Of a stretch of DNA of 64,000 nt, positions 1 through 8,226 are shown in pieces. Each line of letters begins with the position of its first letter. Within the stretch, counting starts at the first letter, position 1. The translations under genes and the position numbers were made by a program. Below the pieces are notes generated by a model that was given only the letters and a program-made list of their open reading frames with translations, searched no databases and was not told the origin of the DNA. This stretch comes from Micromonospora sp. RHAY321 (GTDB lineage: Bacteria; Actinomycetota; Actinomycetes; Mycobacteriales; Micromonosporaceae), in NCBI RefSeq assembly GCF_023896955.1, contig NZ_JAMHIW010000023.1, positions 1 through 64,000 on the forward strand, written 5' to 3'.

Positions 1-15
1 GAGCCGGCCCGCCGA

Positions 16-810
16 TCAGCCCGTCAGGGTGCCCCTCAGCAGGCTGTCGCCGGAGTGGGCAGGCTTGTTGTCGTACTGCTCGGCGGACACGTCGACCACC
101 GAGTAGCTGCCCAGGTCGACGTTGGGGGGCAGGGGGAGCAGAGCGTCCGGACCGTCACCGAGGGTGCCGACCGAGAACATCTTCATCGTCGTCGGGTTGA
201 TGAGCCATACCTCGTAGTACCCCGCCACGCGCGGGAGATTCACCACATGCAGATGTAGTTGGCCGCCCTGGAACACCCGGGCGTCACCCGAGGCGTCCGG
301 AGGCGTCGATCCGTACGCCGCCAGTGGCGCGCTGGCCACCACCGCCCGCGTCGGTGCGGGCGCCGGGTCGTCCGGCCGCAGCACGGCGACGGTGCCCACC
401 ACGCCGATCGCCGCGGCGGCGGCAGCGGTCGCCGCGGTGGCCGCCCAGCGGGACCAGCCACCGCGCCGGCGACCCCGGGACCGGCCCGTCGACCCCGGCC
501 CGGTCGCCCCCGGGGCGGGCCGGACCGCGTCGTCGGTCGGCTCGGACGCCCGCTGCCGGACGGCCCCGGTCAGCGACGGCAGCTCCTCTGCCGCTCTGAT
601 CTGCGCCGTGATGCCCTGCCAGACGTGGTCCGGCGGGTCGGGCAGGTCACCCAGGCCCTGTGTCTCCACGCCGAGCCCGGCCACCTGCTGGAGGGTCTCC
701 ATCTCCAGCTGGCAGTGCGCGCAGGTGTCGAGGTGGGTGCTCTCCCCGTTGTCCGCCTCGCTCTCACCGAGCGCCAGAAAGACCAGCCTGTCGTGGTCCA
801 GGTGCTGCAC
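16..810 (-). CDS. rskA: Anti-sigma-K factor RskA-like membrane protein
   Basis: This 264-residue protein probably sequesters the ECF sigma factor encoded immediately upstream. A zinc-binding anti-sigma motif HX3CX2C is visible (His26, Cys30, Cys33). A Pro/Arg-rich linker follows, then one Ala-rich membrane segment at about residues 120-145. The extracytoplasmic C-terminal half ends in a Ser-Leu-Leu-Arg-Gly-Thr-Leu stretch typical of RskA domains. Its ATG lies 47 bases inside the 3' end of the sigma gene, so the two are co-transcribed and probably translationally coupled. Release by regulated proteolysis is known for RskA but is inferred here. Confidence 0.9.
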   Translation of the reverse strand: MQHLDHDRLVFLALGESEADNGESTHLDTCAHCQLEMETLQQVAGLGVETQGLGDLPDPPDHVWQGITAQIRAAEELPSLTGAVRQRASEPTDDAVRPAPGATGPGSTGRSRGRRRGGWSRWAATAATAAAAAAIGVVGTVAVLRPDDPAPAPTRAVVASAPLAAYGSTPPDASGDARVFQGGQLHLHVVNLPRVAGYYEVWLINPTTMKMFSVGTLGDGPDALLPLPPNVDLGSYSVVDVSAEQYDNKPAHSGDSLLRGTLTG

Positions 811-1444
811 CGTCCACCTCCCATCTGCGTTTCAAGCTCGCCATGCCGCGCCGGATGTGACTCTTCACGGTGCCCAACGGCACGCCGGTCACCGTGGCTA
901 TCTGCTGGTGTGTCAGGTCGTCGTAGAAGGCCAGCTCCAGCATCCGTCGCTGGTCGTCGGGGAGGCGAGCCAGCTCGTCGGCGATCACCAGCCGGTCCAC
1001 CACCCGGTCCGGGTCCGGACCGGTCTGCGCCGGCTCGGGCAGCTGCCGGACGGTCTCGACCGCCCGGGTCTCGCGGGCCGAGGCCCGCATCCGGTCGATC
1101 ACCTTGCGTCGGCCGATGCCCAGCAGCCAGCCGACCAGCGACCCCTTGGCCGGGTCGAACGTGTCGCGCCCCAGCCAGGCGGCGACGAACGTCGCCTGGG
1201 TGACGTCCTCGGCGTCGCTGCGGTTGGCCAGCATGGAGGTCGCCAGGTGGAGCACGGCCCGACCGTACCGGTCGTACGCCTCGCGGAGCGCCACCTCGTC
1301 GCCGGCGCGGAACCGGGATGCGAGGTCGTCCACCGGTGGGTCCGGTTCCTGCGGTCTGGCCGTCATCGGGCGGATCGCCTTCGATGGGGCATGCCCGACT
1401 GTAGCTCCCACAGTCTCCGCCCCACTCTCCCCGGTCGATGTCAT
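764..1444 (-). CDS. sigK: ECF RNA polymerase sigma factor, SigK-like
   Basis: A 226-residue extracytoplasmic-function sigma factor. Region 2 follows a roughly 40-residue N-terminal extension, with the DAEDVTQATFVAAW segment typical of region 2.2. Region 4 has a helix-turn-helix (LTHQQIATVTGVPLGTVKSHIRRG) near residues 175-200. The start ATG at 1444 has a GAAGAG-type ribosome site; an in-frame ATG at 1366 would remove the extension. The overlapping RskA-type gene supports SigK grouping. The divergently transcribed DUF4397 gene is a likely target. The symbol is by family resemblance only. Confidence 0.88.
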   Translation of the reverse strand: MTSTGESGAETVGATVGHAPSKAIRPMTARPQEPDPPVDDLASRFRAGDEVALREAYDRYGRAVLHLATSMLANRSDAEDVTQATFVAAWLGRDTFDPAKGSLVGWLLGIGRRKVIDRMRASARETRAVETVRQLPEPAQTGPDPDRVVDRLVIADELARLPDDQRRMLELAFYDDLTHQQIATVTGVPLGTVKSHIRRGMASLKRRWEVDGAAPGPRQAGLSGAR

Positions 1445-1516
1445 CTCACCAGCTCTTCGTTCCCCGGGCCCGTTCCGGATGCGGACCGCGGCGAAAAAGA
1501 AAGGTGGCGTCGGGGC

Positions 1517-1545
1517 GCATCCACCCGTCGCGGAGCCGGCGTAAC
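1517..1545 (+). promoter_or_regulatory. Candidate ECF-type promoter for the DUF4397/sortase pair
   Basis: GCATCC (1517-1522) and CGTAAC (1540-1545) are separated by 17 bases and lie about 50 bases before the DUF4397 start. The -35 element resembles the CCATCC reported for mycobacterial SigK. A dedicated sigma gene starts just upstream on the other strand, which makes this the natural place to look for its target promoter. The assignment is an inference. Confidence 0.35.
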
Positions 1546-1596
1546 CCGTTCTGCAAGCCAGCCTGACGAATCAGCACCAACCACCAGGAGGCAGAC

Positions 1597-2427
1597 ATGC
1601 AGCTCTCGTACTTCCGTCGGGTCGCGGCGGGCGGTGCCGTCGCCGCGCTGGCCTTCGCGGGCGTCGGCGCGCTCACCGCCACCCCGGCCTACGCCGCCAC
1701 GTCGAAGGTCTCCGTCGTGCACGGGATCCCGGACACCCCGGTCGACGTCTACGTCAACGGCGAGAAGACGCTGGACAACTTCAAGCCCGGTGACGTGGCC
1801 GGTCCGCTGAACCTGGAGGAGGGCGAGTACGACATCGCGCTCACCAAGCCGGGCGAGCCGGTCGGCAGCGCGATCCTGAAGGTCGACAACGCCGCGGTGC
1901 CGGGCGGGGCGAACATCAGCATCGCCGCCCATCTCGACGCGGCCGGCCAGCCCAAGATCACTCCGTTCGTGAACGACGTGTCGAAGGTCGACGCCGGCAA
2001 GGCCCGGCTGATCGTCCGGCACACCGCCGCCGCCCCGGCGGTGGACGTGCGCGCCGGCGGCACCCCCGTGTTCGAGGAGCTGACCAACCCGAACGAGGCC
2101 AAGGGCGACGTCGACGCGGGCAGCGTGAAGGCCGACGTCGTGCTCGCCGGCACCGACACGGTGGCGATCGGCCCGGCCGACCTCGACCTCAGGGAGGGCA
2201 CGGCGACGATCGTCTACGCCATCGGCTCCGCCGAGGGCAAGACCCTCGACGTGGTGGCCCAGACCATCACCGGCCTGCACTCCGCCCCGGGCGGCGTGCC
2301 GAGCGGTGACGGTGGTCAGGCCGGCACCGGCGTGGGCACCTGGTGGTACGTGCTCGCCGGCGCCGGCGTCCTGCTGCTGCTCGGCGGCGGGGCGCGGGTG
2401 GCCACCGCCCGGACTCCTCGCCGGTGA
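1597..2427 (+). CDS. Secreted DUF4397 domain protein with C-terminal membrane anchor
   Basis: A 276-residue surface protein. It has a signal peptide with a Tyr-Phe-Arg-Arg start, a hydrophobic core and an Ala-Tyr-Ala cleavage region near residue 30. A DUF4397 beta-rich domain follows, with the VVHGIPDTPVDVYVNG repeat-type motif. The C-terminal hydrophobic helix (about 247-268) ends in Arg-rich residues. The start is fixed by an AGGAGG-type site at 1587-1592. The tail is built like a sortase substrate, but I see no clear LPXTG motif. It sits divergent from sigK-rskA and its stop overlaps a sortase gene. Its biochemical role is unknown; cell-surface or matrix function is inferred. Confidence 0.85.
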   Translation: MQLSYFRRVAAGGAVAALAFAGVGALTATPAYAATSKVSVVHGIPDTPVDVYVNGEKTLDNFKPGDVAGPLNLEEGEYDIALTKPGEPVGSAILKVDNAAVPGGANISIAAHLDAAGQPKITPFVNDVSKVDAGKARLIVRHTAAAPAVDVRAGGTPVFEELTNPNEAKGDVDAGSVKADVVLAGTDTVAIGPADLDLREGTATIVYAIGSAEGKTLDVVAQTITGLHSAPGGVPSGDGGQAGTGVGTWWYVLAGAGVLLLLGGGARVATARTPRR

Positions 2428-3080
2428 CGGTGCGCAACCGCGGCGCGCTGGCGGCCATGGCCGCCGGCGCTGCCGCGCTCACCGTCGCCGCCCTGGTGGC
2501 GTGCGGCTCCCAGCCGGCCGGGAACGTCGGCGCGGAGGAGGCGAGCACACTGGCCAGCCCCACCTCGGCCCCACCGGCCGCCGCCCCGTCGGTCCCGGTG
2601 ACCGCCGGGGAGCTGCCGGCCGGTGCCGAGATCGTCCCGCCGGTCCGGCTGGTGATCCCGGAGATCGACGTCACCGCCACGGTCAACGCCGTCGGCATCA
2701 ACGAGCGGACCAACGAGTTCGAGGTGCCGCCGAGCGTCGACCAGATCGGCTGGTACCGGTACGGCCCCGGCCTGGAGGCGGGCGCCGGCTCGGTGGTGAT
2801 CGCCGGCCACGTGGACAGCGCCACGCAGGGCAGGGGAGCGTTCTTCCGGCTGCGGGAGCTGGACCAGGGCGACACCCTGACCGCGACCGGCAGCGACGGC
2901 ACGGCCAGGCGGTACCGGGTCGTCGCCCGGGAGGAGTACGCCAAGACCAGGATCCCGCTGGACCGGTACTTCGCCCGGGACGGCAAGCCGCGGCTGACCC
3001 TGATCACCTGCGGTGGGCCGTTCGATGCCAAGGCCCGCAGGTACCGCGACAACATCGTCGTCACGGCGGTGCCCGCCTGA
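2424..3080 (+). CDS. Class F-type sortase
   Basis: A 218-residue membrane-tethered transpeptidase-like enzyme. I take the GTG at 2424, which overlaps the preceding stop as GTGA. The next residues give a short charged start, a hydrophobic segment and LVAC, which could serve as a lipobox. The sortase triad is present: His129 in IAGHVDS, Cys196 in LITCGG, and Arg208 in YRDN. Length and motif spacing fit the short actinobacterial class F group. Coupling to the DUF4397 protein suggests that protein is a substrate or partner, although its tail lacks a clear LPXTG. Confidence 0.88.
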   Translation: MTVRNRGALAAMAAGAAALTVAALVACGSQPAGNVGAEEASTLASPTSAPPAAAPSVPVTAGELPAGAEIVPPVRLVIPEIDVTATVNAVGINERTNEFEVPPSVDQIGWYRYGPGLEAGAGSVVIAGHVDSATQGRGAFFRLRELDQGDTLTATGSDGTARRYRVVAREEYAKTRIPLDRYFARDGKPRLTLITCGGPFDAKARRYRDNIVVTAVPA

Positions 3081-3211
3081 GCCGCCGGGCTGGGCTCACC
3101 CAGGAGCGGGCGTCGGGCCGGGGTGGGAAGGGAGGCCTTCCCGCCCCGGCCGTTCACCGGGGTCCCCTCCGCCATCCGGCCCCCGATCAGTCGGCCGTAC
3201 GCTGAACGGTG

Positions 3212-4387
3212 ATGGCTTACCTGGATCACGCGGCGACCACTCCGATGCTCGACGAGGCACTGGAGGCGTACGTCGCCACCGCCCGCGAGGTTGGCAACGC
3301 GTCCTCTCTGCACGCGGCGGGTCGTCGTGCCCGCCGCCGGGTCGAGGAGTCCCGCGAGCGGGTGGCGGCCGTCCTGGGCGCCCGGCCGTCCGAGGTCATC
3401 TTCACCGGTGGTGGCACCGAGAGTGACAACCTCGCGGTCAAGGGCATCTTCTGGGCCCGCCGGGGAGCCGACGCCGACCGCCGGCGGGTGGTCTCCAGTG
3501 CCGTCGAGCACCACGCCGTGCTGGACGCGGTGGACTGGCTGGCCGAACACGAGGGCGCCGAGGTCGGGTGGCTGCCGGTGGACGCCGCCGGCCGGCTCGA
3601 CCCGGAGGCCCTGCGCGCCGAACTGGCCGCGCACGCCGACCGGGTCGCCGTGGTCACCGCGATGTGGGCCAACAACGAGGTGGGCACCGTCCAACCGGTG
3701 GCCGAGCTGGCCGCCGTCGCCGCCGAGCACGGCGTGCCGTTCCACACCGACGCCATCCAGGCCGTCGGTCAGGTGCCGGTCGACTTCGGCGCCAGCGGGG
3801 TCGCCGCGCTGACCGTCACCGGGCACAAACTGGGCGGCCCGACCGGGGTGGGCGCGCTGCTGCTGGCCCGGGACGTGGCCGCGACGCCGCTGCTGCACGG
3901 CGGCGGCCAGGAACGCGACGTACGCTCCGGCACCCTGGACACCGCCGGCATCGTCGCCTTCGCGGTCGCCGTCGAGTCGGCGGTCAAGGGCCAGCAGGAG
4001 TACGCGGCCCGGGTGGCCGCGCTGCGCGACGACCTGATCGAGCGGGTCCGTCAGGCGGTGCCCGAGGTGATCTACAACGGTGACCCGGTCGACCGGTTGC
4101 CCGGCAACGCCCACTTCTCCTTCCCCGGATGTGAGGGCGACGCCCTGCTGCTCCTGCTGGACGCCCAGGGCATCGCCTGCTCGACGGGCTCGGCCTGCTC
4201 GGCAGGGGTGGCCCAACCCTCGCACGTGCTGCTGGCGATGGGCGCCGACGACGACCGCGCCCGCTCCTCGCTGCGTTTCACCCTCGGTCACAGCAGCACG
4301 CAGGCCGAGATCGACGCGCTCGTCGCCGCCCTCCCGGCGGCTGTCGACCGCGCCCGCCGAGCCGCCGCCCCCCGCACCCCCCGCTGA
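3212..4387 (+). CDS. iscS: Cysteine desulfurase, IscS/NifS family
   Basis: A PLP enzyme (391 residues) that removes sulfur from cysteine as a persulfide. The N-terminal YLDHAATTP motif, PLP lysine Lys206 in TGHKLGG and catalytic Cys329 in the flexible SACSAG loop are all intact. Adjacent GTG (3209) and ATG (3212) codons lie 5 and 8 bases after a TACGCT -10 element at 3198-3203, so the message is probably leaderless. mnmA follows 211 bases later; this pairing is the usual sulfur relay for tRNA 2-thiouridine. No Fe-S scaffold genes lie nearby. Confidence 0.93.
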   Translation: MAYLDHAATTPMLDEALEAYVATAREVGNASSLHAAGRRARRRVEESRERVAAVLGARPSEVIFTGGGTESDNLAVKGIFWARRGADADRRRVVSSAVEHHAVLDAVDWLAEHEGAEVGWLPVDAAGRLDPEALRAELAAHADRVAVVTAMWANNEVGTVQPVAELAAVAAEHGVPFHTDAIQAVGQVPVDFGASGVAALTVTGHKLGGPTGVGALLLARDVAATPLLHGGGQERDVRSGTLDTAGIVAFAVAVESAVKGQQEYAARVAALRDDLIERVRQAVPEVIYNGDPVDRLPGNAHFSFPGCEGDALLLLLDAQGIACSTGSACSAGVAQPSHVLLAMGADDDRARSSLRFTLGHSSTQAEIDALVAALPAAVDRARRAAAPRTPR

Positions 4388-4445
4388 AACCCCGAGTCCC
4401 CACGCCCACCCCGCACCCGCGTAGACCGCAAGCCCTCACCCTCCT

Positions 4446-4518
4446 CGCGATCTTGCACTTTCGGTCTGCCATTCGCGGCTTTTGCGGCATACGTCGAGGC
4501 GGAAACTGCAAGATCGCG
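4446..4518. repeat. Long inverted repeat element between iscS and mnmA
   Basis: Arms of 17 bases at 4446-4462 and 4502-4518 pair with a single mismatch, around a 39-base interior. The arm core is GATCTTGCA / TGCAAGATC. The element is intergenic and non-coding, and there is no T-run after the stem. I recall similar elements scattered in Micromonosporaceae genomes, but this window shows only one copy. Confidence 0.7.
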
Positions 4519-4598
4519 GCGGGCAGGGGCGGGCGGGGTGCGGGCGCGGGGGTTTGCGGGGTCGGGTGGATAGGGTGGTGTGGGGAAGGGAGTGGCTG

Positions 4599-5672
4599 GT
4601 GAGGGTGTTGGCGGCGATGTCGGGCGGGGTTGACTCGGCCGTGGCGGCGGCGCGGGCGGTGGCGGCCGGGCACGACGTGACCGGCGTGCACCTCGCGCTG
4701 GCCCGCAATCCACAGACCTACCGGACCGGGGCGCGCGGCTGCTGCACCCTGGAGGACTCCCGCGACGCCCGGCGGGCGGCCGACGTGATCGGCATCCCGT
4801 TCTACGTGTGGGACATGGCCGACCGGTTCCACGCCGACGTGGTGGACGACTTCGTCGCCGAGTACGCCGCCGGCCGTACGCCGAATCCGTGCCTGCGCTG
4901 CAACGAGAAGATCAAGTTCACCGCGGTGCTGGACCGGGCGGTGGCTCTGGGCTTCGACGCGGTCGTGACCGGCCACCACGCCCGGCTCGGCACCGACGGG
5001 CTGCTGCGGCGCAGCGTCGACGTGGCCAAGGACCAGTCGTACGTGCTGGCCGTGCTCACCCGTGAGCAGCTCGACCGGTCCATGTTCCCGCTCGGCGACT
5101 CCACCAAGGCGCAGGTCCGCGCGGAGGCCGCCGAGCGTGGCCTGGCGGTCGCCGACAAGCCCGACTCGCACGACATCTGCTTCATCGCCGACGGCGACAC
5201 CCGTGGTTTCCTGGCCGGTCGGCTCGGTGCGGCACCGGGCGACGTGGTCGACGCGAGCACCGGCGCCGTCGTCGGCAGCCACACCGGCGCGTACGCGTAC
5301 ACGGTGGGCCAGCGTCGCGGGCTGCACCTGGACCGGCCCGCACCGGACGGACGGCCGCGCTACGTGCTCTCCATCACGCCGAAGACCAACACGGTGACGG
5401 TCGGCCCGGCCGAGGCGCTGGAGGTGTCCCAGGTGCACGCCGAGCGGCCGGTCTGGACCGGTGGCCCGCGCCCGGACGCGCCGGTCGAGTGCGACGTGCA
5501 GTTGCGGGCGCACGGCGAGGTCGTGCCGGCCACCGTGGCCCTCGACGGTGACCGGCTGCACGCCGAGCTGCGTCGGCCGGTGCGCGGCGTCGCCGCTGGT
5601 CAGGCCGTCGTGGCGTACCGGCCGGACCCGGCCGGTGACGTCGTCCTCGGCTCCGCCACCATCTCCGGCTGA
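4599..5672 (+). CDS. mnmA: tRNA 2-thiouridine(34) synthase MnmA
   Basis: This enzyme adenylates and thiolates U34 of Lys, Glu and Gln tRNAs using persulfide sulfur. Starting at the GTG at 4599 (ribosome site GGAAGGGAG) gives 357 residues, the family's normal length. The PP-loop SGGVDS is at residues 8-13. The catalytic cysteines are Cys98 (NPCLRC) and Cys194 (HDICFI). The longer reading frame upstream runs through non-conserved sequence and is rejected. It lies downstream of a cysteine desulfurase and no TusA-E relay is present, consistent with direct transfer. Confidence 0.94.
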   Translation: MRVLAAMSGGVDSAVAAARAVAAGHDVTGVHLALARNPQTYRTGARGCCTLEDSRDARRAADVIGIPFYVWDMADRFHADVVDDFVAEYAAGRTPNPCLRCNEKIKFTAVLDRAVALGFDAVVTGHHARLGTDGLLRRSVDVAKDQSYVLAVLTREQLDRSMFPLGDSTKAQVRAEAAERGLAVADKPDSHDICFIADGDTRGFLAGRLGAAPGDVVDASTGAVVGSHTGAYAYTVGQRRGLHLDRPAPDGRPRYVLSITPKTNTVTVGPAEALEVSQVHAERPVWTGGPRPDAPVECDVQLRAHGEVVPATVALDGDRLHAELRRPVRGVAAGQAVVAYRPDPAGDVVLGSATISG

Positions 5673-5724
5673 CCGGGCGGACGACCGGCTCGGCCGTCGC
5701 CGCCCGGGCGGTCGACGTACCGGA

Positions 5725-5730
5725 TACCCT
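5725..5730 (+). promoter_or_regulatory. -10 element of a leaderless promoter
   Basis: TACCCT lies six bases before the GTG start of the MetE-like gene, too close for a ribosome binding site, so transcription probably starts at the GTG. The same arrangement recurs at several genes in this window. Confidence 0.5.
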
Positions 5731-5736
5731 TCCGCC

Positions 5737-6741
5737 GTGACAGATCAGGCGTGGCCCTGGCCGGCCGGCGCGGCGACCGGCATCGGTTCGCTTCCCGGCA
5801 CCGACATTGCCGAGGCGCAACGGGTGGTCCTCGGCGAGCTTCCCGCGCTGCCCCACCTACCCGAGCTGCCGGCCCGCGGCCCAGGGGCCGACCTCATCGG
5901 TCGCACCGCCGGGCTGCTGGTCGAGCTGCCCGTCGAGCTGTACACGGGTCGTTGGCGGGTCGCCCCACGGCCGGGCCGCGACCTGCGCCGCACCCGCGAC
6001 CTGCTGGAACGCGACCTGGACCAACTCGCCGAGCAGGCCGAGGAGTACGCCGGCCCGATCAAGGTGCAGGCCGGCGGCCCGCTCACCCTGGCCGCCGCCC
6101 TGGAGCTGCCGATCGGCGGCCGGCTGCTGCGCGACCCCGGCGCGGTCCGTGACCTCACCGGCTCCCTCGCCGAAGGGCTGCGCGCGCACGTCGCGGCGGT
6201 CACCCGGCGACTGCCCCGCGCCTCGGTGCTGCTCCAACTGGACGAGCCGTCGCTGCCGACCGTGCTGGCCGGGCACGTGCCCACCGAGAGCGGGCTGGGC
6301 GCGTACCGGGCCATGGACTCGGTGGACGCCGCGGCGCTGCTGCGCACGGTGGTGGAGGCGGTCGGCGTACCGACCGTGGTGCACTGCTGCGCCCCCGACG
6401 TGCCGCTGGAGCTGATCCGCTCGACCGGCGCCGTCGCGGTCGCCCTCGACCTGGATCTGCTCACCGAACTGGACCCGCTGGGCGAGACGATCGACGCCGG
6501 CCTCGGGTTGCTGATCGGCGCCGCGCCGACCCGGCCGCCGTCGACCGGTCAGGCGCCGACCTCCGCACAGATCGCCGACCGGGTACGCCAGCTCTGGGAC
6601 CGGCTCGGCTTCCCCCGTCGGCAGCTCGCCGAGCAGGTGGTCGTCACCCCGGCATGCGGCCTGGCCGGCGCCACCCCGGAGTACGCCCGGACGGTGCTGG
6701 CCGCCTGCCGCGACGCCGGCCGGCGCCTCGTCGAGGACTGA
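5737..6741 (+). CDS. MetE C-terminal-like, cobalamin-independent methyltransferase homologue
   Basis: A 334-residue TIM-barrel protein resembling the catalytic half of cobalamin-independent methionine synthase. The GIGSLPGTD N-terminal motif, the QLDEPSLP segment, a VVHCCAPD zinc-ligand segment and a late VTPACGLAG segment with another cysteine are visible. The N-terminal folate-binding half of full MetE is absent, so the methyl donor and acceptor are unknown. The start GTG at 5737 follows a TACCCT -10 element by six bases. The gene is 64 bases after mnmA. Confidence 0.82.
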   Translation: MTDQAWPWPAGAATGIGSLPGTDIAEAQRVVLGELPALPHLPELPARGPGADLIGRTAGLLVELPVELYTGRWRVAPRPGRDLRRTRDLLERDLDQLAEQAEEYAGPIKVQAGGPLTLAAALELPIGGRLLRDPGAVRDLTGSLAEGLRAHVAAVTRRLPRASVLLQLDEPSLPTVLAGHVPTESGLGAYRAMDSVDAAALLRTVVEAVGVPTVVHCCAPDVPLELIRSTGAVAVALDLDLLTELDPLGETIDAGLGLLIGAAPTRPPSTGQAPTSAQIADRVRQLWDRLGFPRRQLAEQVVVTPACGLAGATPEYARTVLAACRDAGRRLVED

Positions 6742-6768
6742 CGTTTCCTGTCGTACCCGCTGGGCAGG

Positions 6769-7143
6769 ATGACGGTCATGATTGGACAGCTACGTTCAGT
6801 GGTGATCGACTGCCCGGATCCGCGCGCGCTGGCGGCGTTCTACTCGGAGTTGCTCGGCGTGCCTCTGGTCGAGGGTGCCTCCGACGACGAGTGGGTGGTG
6901 CTCGGTGGCCCTCCCGGGCACCAGCCGCGGCTGGCGTTCCAGCGGGCACTCAACCTGCGTCCGCCGGCCTGGCCCGATCCGGAGCGCCCGCAGCAGTTCC
7001 ACCTCGACGTGACGGTGGACGACATCGAGGCCGCCGAGAAGGCGGCACTCGCGCTCGGCGCCCGCCGGCTGCCGGGCGAGGGCGAGGGCTTCCGGGTCTA
7101 CGCCGACCCCGTCGGCCACCCGTTCTGCCTCTGCTGGGACTGA
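6769..7143 (+). CDS. VOC (glyoxalase/bleomycin-resistance fold) protein
   Basis: A 124-residue single-module vicinal-oxygen-chelate protein, with two beta-alpha-beta-beta-beta halves. The opening IGQLRSVVIDCPDPRALAAF and the late FRVYADPVGHPFCLCW are characteristic of the glyoxalase-like family. The ATG at 6769 and another at 6778 are both possible starts. Substrate and metal dependence cannot be read from the sequence. It stands alone between the MetE-like gene and an ADP-ribosylglycohydrolase. Confidence 0.8.
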   Translation: MTVMIGQLRSVVIDCPDPRALAAFYSELLGVPLVEGASDDEWVVLGGPPGHQPRLAFQRALNLRPPAWPDPERPQQFHLDVTVDDIEAAEKAALALGARRLPGEGEGFRVYADPVGHPFCLCWD

Positions 7144-7172
7144 GCTGGCGTGGATCACGGTGGCCGGGCACG

Positions 7173-8183
7173 ATGGCCGCCGTGATCCACCACCCTCCAC
7201 TGCGCGCGTCCGGCTCGCTCTTCGGTCTCGCCTACGGCGACGCGTTGGGCAAGCCGACCGAGTTCCTGTCCGTCTCGGAGATCGTGCGCCGGTACGGCCC
7301 GACCGGTCCGCGTGAGCTGTCCGGTCAGCCGGCGATGGTCACCGACGACACCCAGATGGCGTTGGCGGTGGGCTGGGCGCTGCACGAGGCGCCGTCGTTC
7401 ACCCCGGAGGCTGTGGAGCCGCTGCTGCGGCGGCGCTTCCTGGCCTGGGCGGTCAGTCCGGACAACAACCGTGCCCCGGGCATGACCTGCCTGCGCGCCT
7501 GCGGGGAGCTGGGTCGCGGGCTCCGCTGGCAGGAGGCGACGGTGAGCGGGTCGAAGGGGTGCGGGGCCAACATGCGGGTGACGCCGGTCGGGTTGCTCGA
7601 CGTGGACCTGGACACGCTGGCAGGGCTGGCCCAGTTGCAGGCCGGGTTGACCCACGGGCACCCGACCGGGCTGGCTGCCAGCGAGCTCACCGCGTACGCG
7701 GTCTTCGCACTGCGCGGGGGCGCGACGCTGGCCGAGCTTCCGGAGATTCTCACCGAGCGGGCGCAGGCCCAGCGCCGGGTGTACCGGGAGCAGTGGCTGG
7801 GTGACCTCTGGCAGCGCCCCGGGGCCCGCACCCCGGAGGACTTCATCGCCCAGGGATGGGACGAGTGCCTGACGGTGCTGGGCCGCCTGACGAACGCCCT
7901 GGGCCAGCCCGATGATGGCGGTGACCCGTGCCGGGTCACCGGCGAGGGCTGGGTGGCCGAGGAGGCGTTGGCCACAGCACTGCTCTGCGCGGTACGGCAC
8001 GCCGACGACCCGGTCGCCGCGCTGGCGCGCGGTGCGACCACCGCGGGGGACTCCGACTCGATCGCCGCCCTGGCCGGCGCCTTCGTGGGTGCGGCCCTCG
8101 GCATGACCGCCTGGCCGTCGGGCTGGGTCGACCAGATCGAGTACGCCGACCAGCTCGCCGTGCTCGGCGTGGCCTGGGACTGA
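7173..8183 (+). CDS. ADP-ribosylglycohydrolase (DraG/ARH) family protein
   Basis: A 336-residue all-alpha hydrolase predicted to remove ADP-ribose from proteins, nucleic acids or small molecules. The family hallmarks are intact: GLAYGDALGKPTEF near the N terminus, TDDTQMA (magnesium-binding Asp pair) and the C-terminal GDSDSIAALAGAFVGA. The ATG at 7173 is chosen because conservation begins a few residues later; a GTG at 7182 is an alternative. No ADP-ribosyltransferase gene is nearby, so its target is unknown. Confidence 0.88.
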   Translation: MAAVIHHPPLRASGSLFGLAYGDALGKPTEFLSVSEIVRRYGPTGPRELSGQPAMVTDDTQMALAVGWALHEAPSFTPEAVEPLLRRRFLAWAVSPDNNRAPGMTCLRACGELGRGLRWQEATVSGSKGCGANMRVTPVGLLDVDLDTLAGLAQLQAGLTHGHPTGLAASELTAYAVFALRGGATLAELPEILTERAQAQRRVYREQWLGDLWQRPGARTPEDFIAQGWDECLTVLGRLTNALGQPDDGGDPCRVTGEGWVAEEALATALLCAVRHADDPVAALARGATTAGDSDSIAALAGAFVGAALGMTAWPSGWVDQIEYADQLAVLGVAWD

Positions 8184-8226
8184 TCGCACTGCCGGACCGG
8201 CAGGAGTGCGGACGGGCGCGGGCCGG

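Noticed and set aside
2267..4291. 674-codon minus-strand frame over the sortase and iscS
   Set aside because: Antisense shadow of two well-supported genes; no ribosome site and low-complexity composition.
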